Below are positions 19,241-33,741 of a stretch of 64,000 nucleotides of DNA, one piece after another (the stretch's first letter is position 1; each line of letters opens with the position of its first letter). The DNA is taken from contig NC_081334.1 of assembly GCF_022539665.2 (NCBI RefSeq), forward strand, positions 2,790,001-2,854,000. Reading direction: 5' to 3'. The DNA comes from Daphnia carinata (lineage: Eukaryota; Arthropoda; Branchiopoda; Diplostraca; Daphniidae). The notes under the pieces were generated by a model that was not told the DNA's origin, ran no database searches, and saw nothing but the letters and a program-made list of their open reading frames with translations. A program made the translations under genes and the position numbers.

Positions 19241-22200
19241 TAATAATAAAAAGCCGCGTGTAGATTGGACACTGGCATTGTAATAACTCGCTGCTAACAC
19301 GTATGTAGGGGGAAGAGAGGAGCAGCCATTATCATCGTCGTGATGAGAGGTCATCATCATAACCGGCAATCAAGCCCCAACGAGGATCGTTCCCTTATTC
19401 CTCGGTGACAGCTCTACGACAAACGCATACATGGCGAGTTATTCTTTTTTTTTTTTTTCGTTGTTATTATACTGATTGGAACTTACAGCCAACGACTGTA
19501 CATCTAACAGAGGGACGCTAGACTGATGCATGTTTCCCTTTCGTCCCCACTTTTTGACGATCAATCAGCTGGAACGGCCGACAATTGATCATTGGAAGGT
19601 TTGGACCCTTCCCCGTTGATTGCCTCAATATCTGTTCCACCCGAGTTTGTTTCATCCAGTTAGCGACAGACTGCGTTGCCTACGCTATTCTATAGAACCT
19701 AGTCTGCCTAAAAAGAAATAAGGCCGGATGTCTATCTATCCGATGCATTTGGACACACACAAAAAAAAAAGGAAGGCCTGCCCAACACTGACACACGGAA
19801 TTCAATGATTCCACGTTGGATGTCTAACAAGCCGGAAACCCAATATTCATAACGTCTTACCAAATGTGCGTTGTACCTTTGCCAAAAGTGTGCCAAACCA
19901 CGATGGCCGATATGCTTTGGGGCGAACTGAAAATCAAACATGTTTGCTCTCTATTTTCTTTCCATTCTCTTTTTTTTTTTTTTTTCGGCCAGTCGTTGCC
20001 ATTTGTTTTGATTCTCTTTTGTGTGCCCAGTGGCCGCGTGACAGACGGAGAGGACGGATAAATATTAGCACGAAATCACTATATAGACCCCGCTGACTGT
20101 GTATATACAGTGTGGATGGGTTGCTGGCTTGCGACCCATTGTGTACATACACACATATATATATATATACGGTCTGAGAGCTTATGTGATGTAGTATGGG
20201 TAATAAGGGGGCCGTGCGTCCTTTTTTTTTATATCTCTAATGTCGGTCGGCGCTGTATGTGACCGTTCGAATGCGTTGAACTGGATATATAGATGACCGT
20301 ACTAAATAGAGTCTAACCTTCACGGACGGATGAATCGCACAAATAACAAAATAATAATGGGCCAACAGTGATAATAATAATAAAAAAAAAAAAAAAAAGA
20401 AAAAGAGAAGGAGCCAAAACTCTTTTTCGAAATAAGTCGCATTGGATGCAGCATGTGTGTACAGTATATCACGATCATATCTTTCCTATAAACGTCATTG
20501 TTTTCTGGGGGAGGGGGGGGGATCTCCATTTTCAGCAGAAAATAGATATAGAACGTTTGGCAAAGTTAAAGTTTTTAACGTTTTATGTTCTTGACATGTG
20601 TATGGACGAACGGAGTGGATTGCATGATGGCGGTGTTTCTAAATTTATTCACACTGTTGCGTAGTCAAACGCCATGACGACTTTAGAAAAATAAGGACGC
20701 ATCGTAAAAGATTGATGCTCCACACACACACACACATCCGTTTATGATTATGCAAAAAGATAAATGACGTCAAACAGAAGTCGTACCCCCCCCCACTTTT
20801 TTTTTAATGCTCCAGTTATTGGTCTACACATCAGTTACGTTTTAAGAATTACGTCGAATATAATAGACTGCGCGCGTGTGTGCGCCTTGTGCCGTTATTT
20901 ATAGATTCTATAGATCCATTCTCTAATAAGATCTCAATACGCGTTTTTTTATATCAAAACGACGATCCATAACTTGGACTTTGGCGCTCCCTCGTTCGAC
21001 GAAAAACTCGGTCGTCCGTGTTTCAATCATTTTCGATCCAATTTCTATTGTCAAAATTGTCCAATAAAAAATTTTGTCTAAAAGGCCTCTCCCATTCCGT
21101 TAAGTTGCCTTGAGTTTTAGCTCTGTAAGAATTGAATCAAAGGCTTTTTTTTTTGTTTCCGACTGATGTTCGGGCCGTTCATTCTGATTTCAATCGAGCA
21201 AAGCTGTTGCCTCTGATGTGCGCTTGTATTCCTTCCCTTTTTTTTTTCTGAAGTACGTAATAGCGGGGAATAGTTGGGGCCCGCCGTCATTTCGGCTAAG
21301 CGAAAACAAACGAGCGCCAAAACTTTTCCATGTTGTATATAGAGACGATATAAAAAAAGAAAAAAAAAAAAAAAAAAACCCTCTTCCGGATTACCAAGAA
21401 AGGCTTTATATAGTCGGAAGAGCGCGCGTCGGAGGTCCTGCAAAACATTTATTTATTTATTTATTTTTTACTACAATGTTTTTTGTTTTGTTTTGTTTCT
21501 TTTGTTCTATTTGAAACTCAGATAACAACAGTCGGAGAGGAAGGGCTCAGCTGATGCCTATAACATGGGGAGCCTAGGAGCGTCGCATGTGCCTGCGTTA
21601 TACGACAAGGCAATCTCTTGCGTCACCTAATACCGCCCCCATCGGCTCGCTATACACAGAAGAAAAGATATTAGACAAATGAGTAATGAAACTAGCAGCG
21701 AGGGGGGGTATTATGGTAGACTCGTCGCGTTTTTATGCCACTGCTGTAAAATAGCGCTGTTATACAGCTTGGCCAAAACAGCAATTCTTTTAATTCTTTT
21801 CTTTTTTTTTTCTATTATTATTATGATTATTTCCGTTTGCTGGTTGGATAACCGCAACTCCTTTTGTGTGTGTCATCCCGTTGATTAGCACAGCGCCATC
21901 AGTAGCAATCAAAGTTGACGTCGAGCCCACCCCTCCGGATTTTCAAATAAAATTCCGCACGGCACGCCATTTGACGTTGGCTACAGTAAACGCGCAGTCA
22001 AAGAATTAAATCAATGAAAAACAAGAGCTGAACATTAGAGAAGGGAGTCGACATGGTCGTAAACATCTGTGATTCACTTTTTGCACACAAACTGCTTTAG
22101 ATCGACGACATGGCGGAAATGCAAGCGACCTACCCCCTCGTAAGCGCAAATTTTTTAGCGGATCGTGTCCAACACAAAGAGCAAGACGCAAAGGAATTTC

Positions 22201-23115
22201 GTGCGTGCGTGAACGTTCCCTTCAAAAGTCCAACGTATTTTAATTCTTTTTTTTTTTTTTTTTTTTCTGGGAATTTTCACAAAACTAATCTGCTCGCAGA
22301 AGCGAGTTGTGCATACGTTGGTTAGTTCTGCGCACGTAGGGATCCGCGCTTTCTAAATATTTTGACGGATTTGCATCCAGCGATGGTGATGGCATACGGG
22401 ATTCGCGTACAGTGGGAAAAACGAAGGGGGGGGGGGAGAGTAGAGGGGTAAAAAGGGTGGATTTTTGTGTCCGATGTATGTGAGAATGCGACAGACACAC
22501 AATGCGATGTTTGGCAAAGATTGCTTGGCTCGCTTCCAGTTCGTCAATTCTCTTTTCTTCTGCCCCCCCCCCCTCTTTTGTTGCTCGTCTCTCTCATGCT
22601 TTCACTTCTTACGGACCACATATGTACAATATGGCGGCTACGTAAGGCAAAAAGTATCAAGCAAAAGTTTGAAAACAAAATTCTCTTGTGTTACTAGCGA
22701 ATGTTCGAAACTCTTCGTCAAGCATTTTTCTCTTTGACGAGCCTCGAGGATGTTATGCCCATTGCTTCGATGTGCTGCAGAGCGTGTAAAAAAAACATGG
22801 CACGTCGTAACGTTTAAGTTAGTTGTAGTCAAAGCAAAGAAAGAAAAAAAAAAGAATCTATTTTCTGATGGGGCATACACAGTTAGGTGGTAAAGAACAT
22901 TGGTACAGAGTAACAGCTCTGCAAGGAGTCATACGAAATATACGTCACGCAAAAGGAATGCACCAAAGTCAAAAATTATTGATGAGTTTCGTCTATTTGC
23001 GTGGGACCGACGATCTCTCTGGATATATATACATTTTTCTTTACAAGGTTATCGTATACCCCCCCATTGCGCTGGATTGCTATACGCAGTATAACCACAT
23101 GATTTGTATATATGA

Positions 23116-23139
23116 CGTGTGTGTGTGTGTGTGTGTATA
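23116..23139. repeat. (GT)n microsatellite
   Basis: Pure GT repeat of about 11 units, followed within 100 bp by a CA tract near 23213-23227. Confidence 0.85.
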
Positions 23140-24052
23140 CAACTTACCCCTTCTCGGTTAGCATTATACGTTAACATACACAGACGCCTCCCTCCCCCCC
23201 TCTTGACGGTTCTACACACACACACACTCATATAAATACACATGGCAAAGGCATCAGCGACGAAGAGAGACACACCTCGATCAATAATTCCCCTCCCACT
23301 ATCTTTTGCTGGCAACTCTATACGCTCACGGCCGTGCCTCGTTATCACTTTTTATAGTCCTAAACTCTAATATGTCTAGACTACTACTACTACTACTACG
23401 TCCTATACATGCTTTAAAAAAAAAAAAAAAAGGAAATACATAATTACATATAGAGGCCTATATTTCAATGAATATTAGATGTAGTGTCCAGATACAGCGA
23501 TAGATAAGGTATTTTTTCTCTTCTTTTTTTTTCCCATCCTCTTCTTTCCCATATGTTACATGAAGAGGGTTTCATAATTAGGGTCGGGACAGACGGGGAC
23601 GACATGCCAGAATAGCAATCATCATCGTCAGCTCTGGCTCAGCAAAAGAGAGGATCTTATTAAATATTACATAGATTAAAGTCAGAGAGCTATAAGAGGG
23701 CTCGATTGTGCCCCCCCCTCCCTTCCTAATATCGTCATTCTTTCCTTTTTCTTTTTGATCCCGAAAAAAAAACAAAAAACATTGGGATGCTGTTTTATTT
23801 TTTTTTTTTTGTTCTCCGGATGCGACACGAAGATGTGACCCAGAATCGATTTGCACGGGGGATATAGAAAGGGATCTGTGAAACACGTTACATCCTTCCA
23901 TATATCTACATAGTCTATCTACATAGGCCTGACTATAAAAAAAAAAAAAAAAAAGAATTGGCTTTTAAAAAGAAGGGGTTGAGTAGCGACTCTATAGGAG
24001 GTATATACGTTAGTGAGTATACGTAGACCTATTTTACATGTAACTTAAATAC

Positions 24053-24078
24053 ATATATATATATATATATATATATAA
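24053..24078. repeat. (AT)n microsatellite
   Basis: About 12 units of AT/TA. Confidence 0.85.
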
Positions 24079-24909
24079 TAGTGTGCCTACCTAACATGGA
24101 AAGTTGAAAATGCACGCACAGAGTGCGGGGATAAAAGCTATCCTGCATGTAAAAGGGAGGAGGAGGAGGAGGAGGGGGGGGGGAGAGGGAAAGGGAAGAA
24201 TCAATCCCTGCTCCTTATTGCTGTCTATATACTCCGACTGGCGAATCGGGGCAACGACACGATGGATCGATTTCGAATAGAGTACCGAAAGGGGTGCGAG
24301 GGAGAAGAAAGAATAAAGATGCAAGCCAATAGCTCCGGCTATATAGCTTTTGTAAAGCTTCATATCAGCGAATGTAAAAAAAAAACAAAAAAAAGAAAAG
24401 GAAAGGAAAGGAAAGCGCAAAAGAAAGTGAGAAACAGGAGCTAGTACATATATATCGATTACGTATCAAAGCTTCCATTTGCTGGCCTCCGTGTGTGTGT
24501 GTGTGTGATGGTCTAGTGCGTAAATCTTACTATGTTGTCCCAACACACACAGAGTGGCTAGACAGATTTCGATTCCTTCCGCTCGGCGATTATGTAAGGC
24601 CGTTCCAGAAAATGATTTCTCTTTGTGAGTGGTTGTTACGTGTCTTAAGGATCGGCCAGTGTAGCTTAATCAAATTTGATGCACATCGGCCGAGGGATAC
24701 ATTACAAGTATGCGGTTCTTATTTATCAAAATCGAGAACGAGTTGACATTAAAAAAAAAAAACAAAAAAACATTTGTAACATCATCATAAATCAAAGATT
24801 ATTGTGATGACAAGCGAATTTTCGTACGTTATTTTTAAGGGGACAATGGATTTTAAACTTTGTTTCAATGGGACTCGTTACATATTCATACAGAATATGT
24901 AAATTTAAA

Positions 24910-24929
24910 GAGAGAGAGAGAGAGAGAGA
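24910..24929. repeat. (AG)n microsatellite with A run
   Basis: About 9-10 AG units followed by a run of A. Confidence 0.85.
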
Positions 24930-27900
24930 AAAAAAAAAAGACGAAGTTTAACTGAAAAGGCCAAAGAAACAAGAAAACATGAAATACGTTGCACAGCCCC
25001 GAAGTGGCAAAAAAACCGGAGTCTTTGAATTGAGCTACCCACGCATTATGGAACATCTCGTTATTTATGATGATGAGTTCCTCCTTCTTCGTTCTCCGTT
25101 CATTGTGCGATACAACTCCCTCTTTTGCTATCTATGTTGCGCACCCATTGCCGTCCTTGCCCTGTTCCATCCGATGTTCTTTTTTTCGAAAGAAAATCAA
25201 ATGAATACCTACACTGTAAAAAGGCAGATACAATAGTAACGTATCTCTCACTCAGCTTGGAATCATCTTCCATCCGGCGCACGCGGTTATATATATATAT
25301 ATATACCAGAGAAGGGAGGGGAGGGCTTAATTTAAGTCTTCAACGGTGACGAGGTTCGTGTGTGTGTGGGACTGAAAAATACGGAAGTGGAAGGCTCATC
25401 AGCCATTGAAATTCAATCATTCGAAGGGAAAAGAGAAATGAAAAAAAAAAAAAAAAAAGGGAAGCAACTGGAATATTTTTGTGAAATCAATAAAAACGTA
25501 CAAATATCAGAAGGAGGGCAGGAATAAAAAAAAGCAAGGGGGTGGGAAGGGAGGCGGCGGCTGGAAATGAAAAACGGTATATCACTCATGAATATGCGCA
25601 GGCTATTTAACATGTTATAAAAGCCTCTAAGTTTGTTTGTTTTGTTTTTTTTTTCTAAAAGAAATGCCATAGGAAGGGGGAAAGAACACACACACACAAA
25701 AGAAAATGAGCAACAATGCCATCTAAACTAGCTGTCCTTTTGAAAAAAAAAAAAAAAGCCGGGCAGCGCGTTGCTGGGCAAGTCTTGCAAACCAAACAAC
25801 AACAAAAAATCAACGGTTCGTGTGTGTTTTGACAGTTTTTGTATAAATGATTTTAATTATATTATCTATTCACGTTATGCGTTGAAAACAAAAGACCTTA
25901 GATGCCGCCCTGCCCCTTTTTACGTGTGCCATTCAGGTTGTGTGCTGTGTGTGTGTTCCAGACTCCGCAGGTCTAAACACTTTGACGTACATTGCAAAAT
26001 TCATTCGGATTGCGGTTGGGATTCGTTTTGATGGACGTCTTGTTTTTTTGTTTTTGTTTTTCTATTGGTGAAATGCGCCGATGTGTTGGATCAATGACGA
26101 TCGATCGACGTGACCTCTACAGGGGGTAGGTAGCGCCTGCCGGTTGATGACAAATCGACAAACAAACGCCGATACAAAAAAAAAGGGGGGGGGCCATAGC
26201 TGCTGTCTAAAAGAACAAAGTTCGACGAGAGCAAACAAAAACACAAAACAAAAAACGGATATGACTGTGTGCTGTCGCCCAGTTGATCGAGCAACTACAC
26301 TCGCCCCCCTCCGCCCAGCTCTTTGATAGAGAGAATCATTGACAAGAAAATGCGAGGCACGTGCCGGTTGACAACACACACACAAAAAAAATAATAATAA
26401 TCATTCAAAATAAAAATAGGAAACAATCGGTGCTGACCTGTGATAACCTCCCTGTCTGTTTCTTTCCGAAGACGTAAAAAAAAAAAAATAAAAAAGACAG
26501 TCGGCATCTTGGATAAAAGATGCGAACCCGTTTCTGACGTTGGACGACATGGGCCATTGAAGAGACAAGTACAAACACGAAAGGATGAACGTAATTTTCG
26601 AAAACAAATAAAACAGAAGCCAAAAACAATCTCGTTCCATTAGAGAATATCAGCGGGTAACGCACGCCATTCGAAGGGATGCAATCTTTTTACGTCGAAA
26701 GTCTTTCCAAAAGACATTTATCCCCCAACCCCCCGCGCCGCACTTACTGATGATTCTCTGAATGGTGACGTAACTCTTTTTTTTTTTTTTTTTTTTTTTT
26801 GGCATCGCCTCAAACTGATAGAGACGAGTAGCAGCAGCTCAATCGACTATTCATTTAGCACAAAAAAAAAGAACGGACGTTTGCATTGACTGATGTTTGT
26901 TTTTCTTTTGCTTTTTCTTCCTTGTTATTCAGAGTGTCTTCCCACACAGGAAAAAAAAACAAAACACGGCCATTCATTTCAACCCCCCCACCTTTTCTGA
27001 TCGTTTATTTATTTTTTTTTTCTAGTCTCTCCTCCTCCCCCCCCCCCCCACCAACGTCTTCGCATGTGTTGGCCGTTATGTACACGTTTGAGTACACACA
27101 GAGGGAACGGTGGGCGTGATGATGGGCTTAATGACGCGCATACTGACGTGAGCCAATCCATTACACGTCATCTAGTTGATAAGCACACACACATACATTG
27201 CGCATAGACGTACCCAAAAAAAAAAAACATTTTGATTTATCGGTGAGCGTCTTCAATTTGTATATTTTTAAGGAGGAAAACAACAAATCGCGAATAGAAA
27301 ACATGAGAAACACGTTTTTCTTGACGCGTATGTAAAAGGAAAGCATTTTTTTCTTTCTTTTTTTTTTTTTCGGATGGTATATGTATCCCTTTCTTCTTTT
27401 ATGTTGCATTTACACACGTACACAGTGTGTAAGAGAATGGAGAAAATGAAAAAAAAAAAAAAAGAAAAAAGAAAAAGGATGTTAGACGGAGTGGCCCGTG
27501 CGGCCTGTTGGGAAGAAGCTCCCGCATATAAAAACAGAGGCAAAAACTTGCAGCCACGGGACATGCATCCAGCCAAATAATAAAAAAAAAAAAAAAAATG
27601 GGGGGGGGGGGGGAGAATAAAAACAAAACAAAAGAAAAGTAAAGACAACTAGCTCTAGCGTCTCTCTCTGTTTCAAGTGCGCGGTTTGCTGTTTGAGCTT
27701 CCTGGCCATTAAGTTCTACGAGAATCACTTCCTTGAATGCTGATTGGAACACTGATGGAGTTTCGAGAGCAAACACAAACTGAACATACACACACACACA
27801 CACACGCACACACATGCTTTTGTTTTCTCTTGTCAGATTCAATCTTCTTTTTTTTTAATTTTTTTTTTCAAAATGAATAAGATGATTGAAATTGAGATCC

Positions 27901-30900
27901 ATTGAAGTTCAATTCGACCCAAAATGAGAGGGACATACCAGGGAAGGTTATACCGGTGTGTGCGTGATGTGTGTTCTCAACCGTTAGTTTACCAGCTGCT
28001 GTCCCTATCGTGATTGTACAGAGAGTCGAGAAAAGGGAGTGGGGCGGAGGGGGGGGGAGTCCCGCGCGCTGCTCCCATCCGTCCCTCACTCCCGTTCTCG
28101 TTGTGCAACCCGCCGCATACACACGAGAAGTTTAGACGATGTCGGTGCCTTGGTGCGGCAAGTACCAAGCCCGTCAAGCTCCCCTCTCTGTACTATAGGC
28201 TCTCAAAACTATTCAACGTTTTCCTTTTTTTTTTTGTTTTCGGGACAGGCAAAAAAAAAAAAAAGAAAAAACAACATCGAATCGTTTGTGAAAAACGTTT
28301 AATTTGAAAACACATTGCCCCCGGTAAGAATAGCAAAACGTTGTTTTTCTTCGCGCTAGTACCTACTGGCGCGTTTCAAAACACTTGTCGTTTCTCCTCC
28401 ATTTTCTTCGATAGCCAATTGGAAGAACGAAGAAAAAAAAAGAAGGGGGGGGGAGAGAACGCTCATTGTTTTTCTGCGATTCTTTTTTTTTTTTTTTTTT
28501 TTCAAATCGCTAGCGTCTAGTGGCGTGTGACGTCCAAGTGGTTGGAGCTTTCAACTTTGGTTGGGTCGTTTCTTACATTTTTTTTTTTTTTTTTTTGAAA
28601 GGGTTTCTCGTTCAATCGGCCATTTGGCTCTTTCCTTTTTTCTTCTTCTTTCTGGCACGAGAGAACCTACACACATTCACATTGTGGGTGTGTGTATCTT
28701 GTGTGTGTTTGTGTGTTTGTGTGTGTGTGCGGGTATCCGTGATTCGAGCCGTGTGTGTGCTGTTTTTTTTTGTTTTTTTTAAAACAGAGTGCTATTGAAC
28801 GATTGGCTCTGTCACGGCCACAGTCGACGCCAGGTGTCTGTGCCTGTCGTGAGTTGTCTTCGAATTTCCACGATGACGTAAATAAAACCTCGCGATTCGT
28901 CCCGCTATCTCTGCAAAACAAGGCCGTGTGACGTCCACGTTGAAACGTTTTTTTTCATCGAGACAAAGGAGGAACTGCTTTGCAAAATTTGAACGTAAGT
29001 CTCTCTCTCTCTCTCTCTTATACTTGAATTTTCAATCAGCTGCTCAACGCAATTACGTTGCGTGGCGTGTAATTGAATTTTTTTTTTTGATTTTTCCATT
29101 AACGATAAAGAAAATTAAAAATAAAAAGAAGGATGAAGTGATTGCTCACTACGTTCCTTCCATCCATGGAATATGAACGTGAATCCATGTTGCGTGTACG
29201 GATTCATCATCTTCAATTTAGCCAAAAGAGGGGGGGGGGGGGACGAGATTTTTTTTTTTTTTTTTTAGATTTAATTGAGTATCAGGCTTCTTTGCCTCGA
29301 TGAGAAACGTTACAGCAGCCGAAGACAAATCAAAAGGGGCCGAAAGAAAAACAAGTTTGCCTGCTACCCCCCCCCCCAAAAAAAAAAGAAGAACTCGGAT
29401 GTTGTGATGTCGATAACGATGTTTGATTTCATCTGGGCGGTTATACGTGAGCCAACGCGATCAAGGAGATTTGATTTTCACAAAAAAAAAAAAAAAAATC
29501 AAAGAAAAATGAATAGTTAAGCGTTTGTTCCTAATGGTTCTGAAGAGATTCTTCTAGCCTGAGTCAGGTCAACAGTGTGTCCAATGATGACGTAACAAAC
29601 TGTATAAACACAATCGTTTCCAAAACACACACACACAGCACACGCGTTCATTAAACAAGCAGGGATGTATGCCAGCAATTGAATGGGCTCCTCTTTAAAT
29701 AAAGAAAAAAAAAAATTGATGGAAAAAGCTGCAAGACCGGATGTCAAGGAAGTTGGGGGGGGGGGGGTGGCTATTTTGGTTTAGAGTCAAATCGGGCCGC
29801 CTTTGTTTTTATCCTCCCTATTAATTGCTTTGTAGGGTCCGTTCAAGTCCAAACAAACTACCCTTTATATCAAACACAGCTCATCAAATGTGTGTGCAGT
29901 TTTGTATTGAGCCGATGCAGCTGGGCCACTTCTAGCCCCCTCCTCCTCCTCCCCCCCCCCGCAAATTTTTTCTTTCTGTCTAAGTTTTAAAAACTTAAGC
30001 TCTTGAAGTCAAGCGAGAGTGTAAGTCTCTCCTGTTGGCTAGACGTGCGTGTTGTCGTGACCGTGCGTGTAGAACAGAAACTAGGACGAGCAGATGGCAT
30101 CGATTGACGTTGTTGTCCTTCTTCAGACGGACGGATAATCCCATTTTTTTAAAAGTAGATCGTCGCAGATGTAGCCGTGCAAAGTGTTTTTCAATGCGCC
30201 CCCCCCCCTCTTTTTTTTTTTTTTTATCTCCGATTAAAGTGAACTGATAGCCGTTTGATTGATTGAGTCAAAGTGACAGCGGCAAAACGTTGTGACCTTT
30301 TGTTGTTTGATCCTTTCGCTCACACTTTTATTTCGCCCCATTTCCTTGATAATCACATTTGTTTTACATGCAAAACAAAACAAAACAAAACAAAAACAAA
30401 TAAAAGAAGATCGTTTTTCGCGGTACCGTAGGTTACGGATGGATTAAAACAAATGAGATTACACGTGTTACAGATCGTATTAGCGAGGCTGTCTCGTTAG
30501 TTTTCGAATAGACGCCCCAACTGACTGTCAACTGCCATTTCCCCGGAGCGCCATCGCAAATCGTTTAACTGTCGCTCACATTTCAAAACTGTTTCGTTAC
30601 GAATAGAACATCATCGATCGGGCCGACTATGCAAATTGTTTTTTTTTGTTTTTTTCGAATCAATTTGTTCAATTCGTTCGGATCAATTTGTTTTAGTTTT
30701 TTTTATTTTTTCCCATTAAAACTAAATAAAGAAAAGAAAAGGGAATTATTCATTAGCGACGTTAGGTTAGTAATACCTATGCGCTACGTGTAGCTATTTA
30801 CAATCGATCCTTAGATACACATGTACGTATACAAGAATAGCCTGGGAACAGGGGGGGGGGGGTCTATAAACTTTTGCAAGGCAAGACGTTGAGCGTAAAC

Positions 30901-32439
30901 GGCTTTGCTGCAAACTGGGCAAAACGCCTTCAATGGCCAACAACGCAAAACAGCATTTTTTTTGTGTTTTTTTTTTGTATTAGGGACCTGGCAAGTTGAT
31001 ATTCACTGCTTCAGGGTGGGATATGCAGTACGTAGGAGCTCGACTGACGTCATCCAGTGGGGCCTTTCCCATTCGCCCTTCATATGTACATATAAAAACA
31101 AGGTGAATACACGTCATTGGCATGGAGGGGTGGGGGTCTCCCTTGATCCATTTATCCCCAACAGGTTCGTGTTTCGCTCACCCCCCCCCCCCCTCCTTTA
31201 CGCACGGCCTACTTCGTTTACCCGGCTCGATTCGACTTGCTCGTTTTCAACTTAGCCGCAGGTTTAAATGTTACGCAATACGAATCACGACGAACGCCTT
31301 TAAGCGTTCGGGTAGCCTGCGACGTCCGCCTTCACGACAGTCATTTCTTTCCCATTTTCCGGTCCTGATTGAAGGTTCTTGACTGTTATTATTAAAAAAA
31401 AAAAAAAAAGAGGGGGCAGAGAATTCCTATTTTTTATTTTTTTTTTGCTTTGGATCGATGAAGGAGAGGAGGATATTTAATAAATAAAAAACATGATGGC
31501 AAAGGAGGGGAATCAGAAAATCGTTTAATCTAAAAAAAAAAAAAGAATTATGTCTGATATGCGTGGGTGGCAGACCATTGACGATCAGCTTTTTTTTTCA
31601 TGTTCCTTATAATAGGTTTCATAAAAAAAAAAAAAAATATGTACGACATAAGAATAAATAATAGGCAAGCTTCTTTTCTCTAGTCTTCCTATTATGTTTG
31701 GCTCACGGATCGACACAATTCCATTTCCCCCCCCCCCTTTTCTTTCTTTCGAAATTGGTGATGTGATGTGATATCTAAAGCTGGACTTTGAAGTGCGATG
31801 GGCTTTCATGAAACAACAATCTGCCTAAGGTCCTATTTCATTGTTCAATTGCAATCGCATCGCTTTGTCTTTGGTAATTCGGTACGCTCTTCTATATACT
31901 GCCGTTTCATTTGAGGCCAACGCTTCTGATATACCTTCACTCACCTCTGACAGCCGAAAGACGACTCGATTTCTTCTCCCCCCCCCCCCCGAAAAAAAGT
32001 CTGAAACATTCGAGTGAACAATGAGAGCAAGTTGAATGAAAAGCGGAACAACTGTAGAGGGACGTACGAATCAATAAGCTTACACGTGCCAAAAGGAAGA
32101 AGATTAAAAATTCAAATTGAACAGCAGCAAGTATAGAGGGAGGCCCCTTTTTATTTATTTATTTTGCCAATCCGCAGAGGATCGGTCTTCGTTCATCACC
32201 GTATCAAATCTGCGCACGAGAACCTTTCCCCTTGTGTCTACAGACGAGATTTAAAAAATCGTGAATACATCAGTCACAATAATAATTTAAAAAAAAAATA
32301 GAAATCGATATCAAACGATGGCTCTTTTTTTTTTCTTAAATAAAAAAAAAACGAACGCTATACGTGCAATCATTCAAAAGAAACTTCCGTCCGTAGTGAG
32401 TTGGGCCCAAGAAAAAAAAAAGTTGGACGTATAGCACAG

Positions 32440-32495
<56 letters not shown>

Positions 32496-32512
32496 TTTTT
32501 TTTTTTTTTTTT
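32440..32512. repeat. Poly(C) 55 followed by poly(T) 17
   Basis: A run of 55 C (32440-32494), one G, then 17 T. This is the longest homopolymer in the window. A G run of 14 lies near 32552-32565. The exact length may be unreliable because such runs are hard to sequence. Confidence 0.8.
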
Positions 32513-33683
32513 CTTTTCTGTCCGCCCACGGAATTTTTTTAAAAAAAGAACGGGGGGGGGGGGGGGAGAGAGACATATACAATTTCAGCTCACACACACA
32601 CACACAGACACACACACATGGAACAGTATAAAAAGTCAGTAGCGGAAAGCGGGCGGCTTGCAATGCCATTCTCCGGCAAGCGAATCATGCAATAATCGTA
32701 TCCGTGAAGCCCGTCATAACGTTCTGGCAAAAGCACAGAGCAAATAAAAAAAAAAAAAAAAAAAGGAAAACTGGAACAAAGAGCAGTCTGCTGTGTCTGA
32801 ACTATAAAACTCCCATGCGAATCTCAGCACACACCCAAAAGCAAAACGAAAACTAATTTTGATGTTTACCTTTTTCTTTTATAAAAAAAAAAAAAAAAAT
32901 AATAAATTTCCCTTTAAACAAAATCAATTCCAGTTTTCCAGTTTCATTAAAAAAAAACAAAAAAAAAGAATGGCTCTGCAATTATGGAGCGTGCCGATAA
33001 AACGCTGAATCGCAATCAGATTTTGACCCGCGTGTGCGACGCTGGCCGGCGAACGTGAAGAGACACCGGGACGTGACCAAAAGTTTGGCTCATCAAATGA
33101 TGATCGACGAGTGGGAAGACATTGCGTGGGCAACATTTCCCCGCATCTCAAAGTCTTGCACGAAAATTTTCGGCCAAAAAAAAAAAAAAAAAAACTAAAT
33201 ATAATGAATACGTCCAATGTTAATGAGCATCGGGCTATGTGATGCTAACTAAAATTAATAACGTTGATGTGCGATCTCGTTTCGAACGAAATCATCGGGA
33301 AAAACAAAACAAACAAATGACGTACGAGCATTAAAAAGAAGAAAAGGTCATTTGCACATTTTCGAATGACTGCGTATGTTACAGTACGTTCATTGTTGGC
33401 AACGGGGCGGGCCGTGACAACGTCCGTAATTGGCTAGTGCCGTGCGGAGCAGTGGGCCTTCCCACATCCGATGGCGTTTAATCGCCCTATTTTTTTTTCT
33501 TTAAGGTCAGCGAGTGGATGGAAACAAAACCAGACGCTTGATCGCACCCAACCAACTAGAAAAGAAAAAGAGGGGGGGGATCGAAACCGACAGTTTTCCT
33601 TTCTTCTTTTTTGATTTCTTTTACGCTCTATTGATATAAGAAAGAAAATGTATCATATGCAGGTTAGAGAAGATATACTTTTG

Positions 33684-33741
33684 CACACACACACACACAC
33701 AAACGCTGTGTACACACGTACACACACACACACACACACGT
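33684..33741. repeat. (CA)n microsatellites, two adjacent tracts
   Basis: CA tracts at about 33684-33701 and 33721-33739, separated by a short interruption. Confidence 0.8.
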
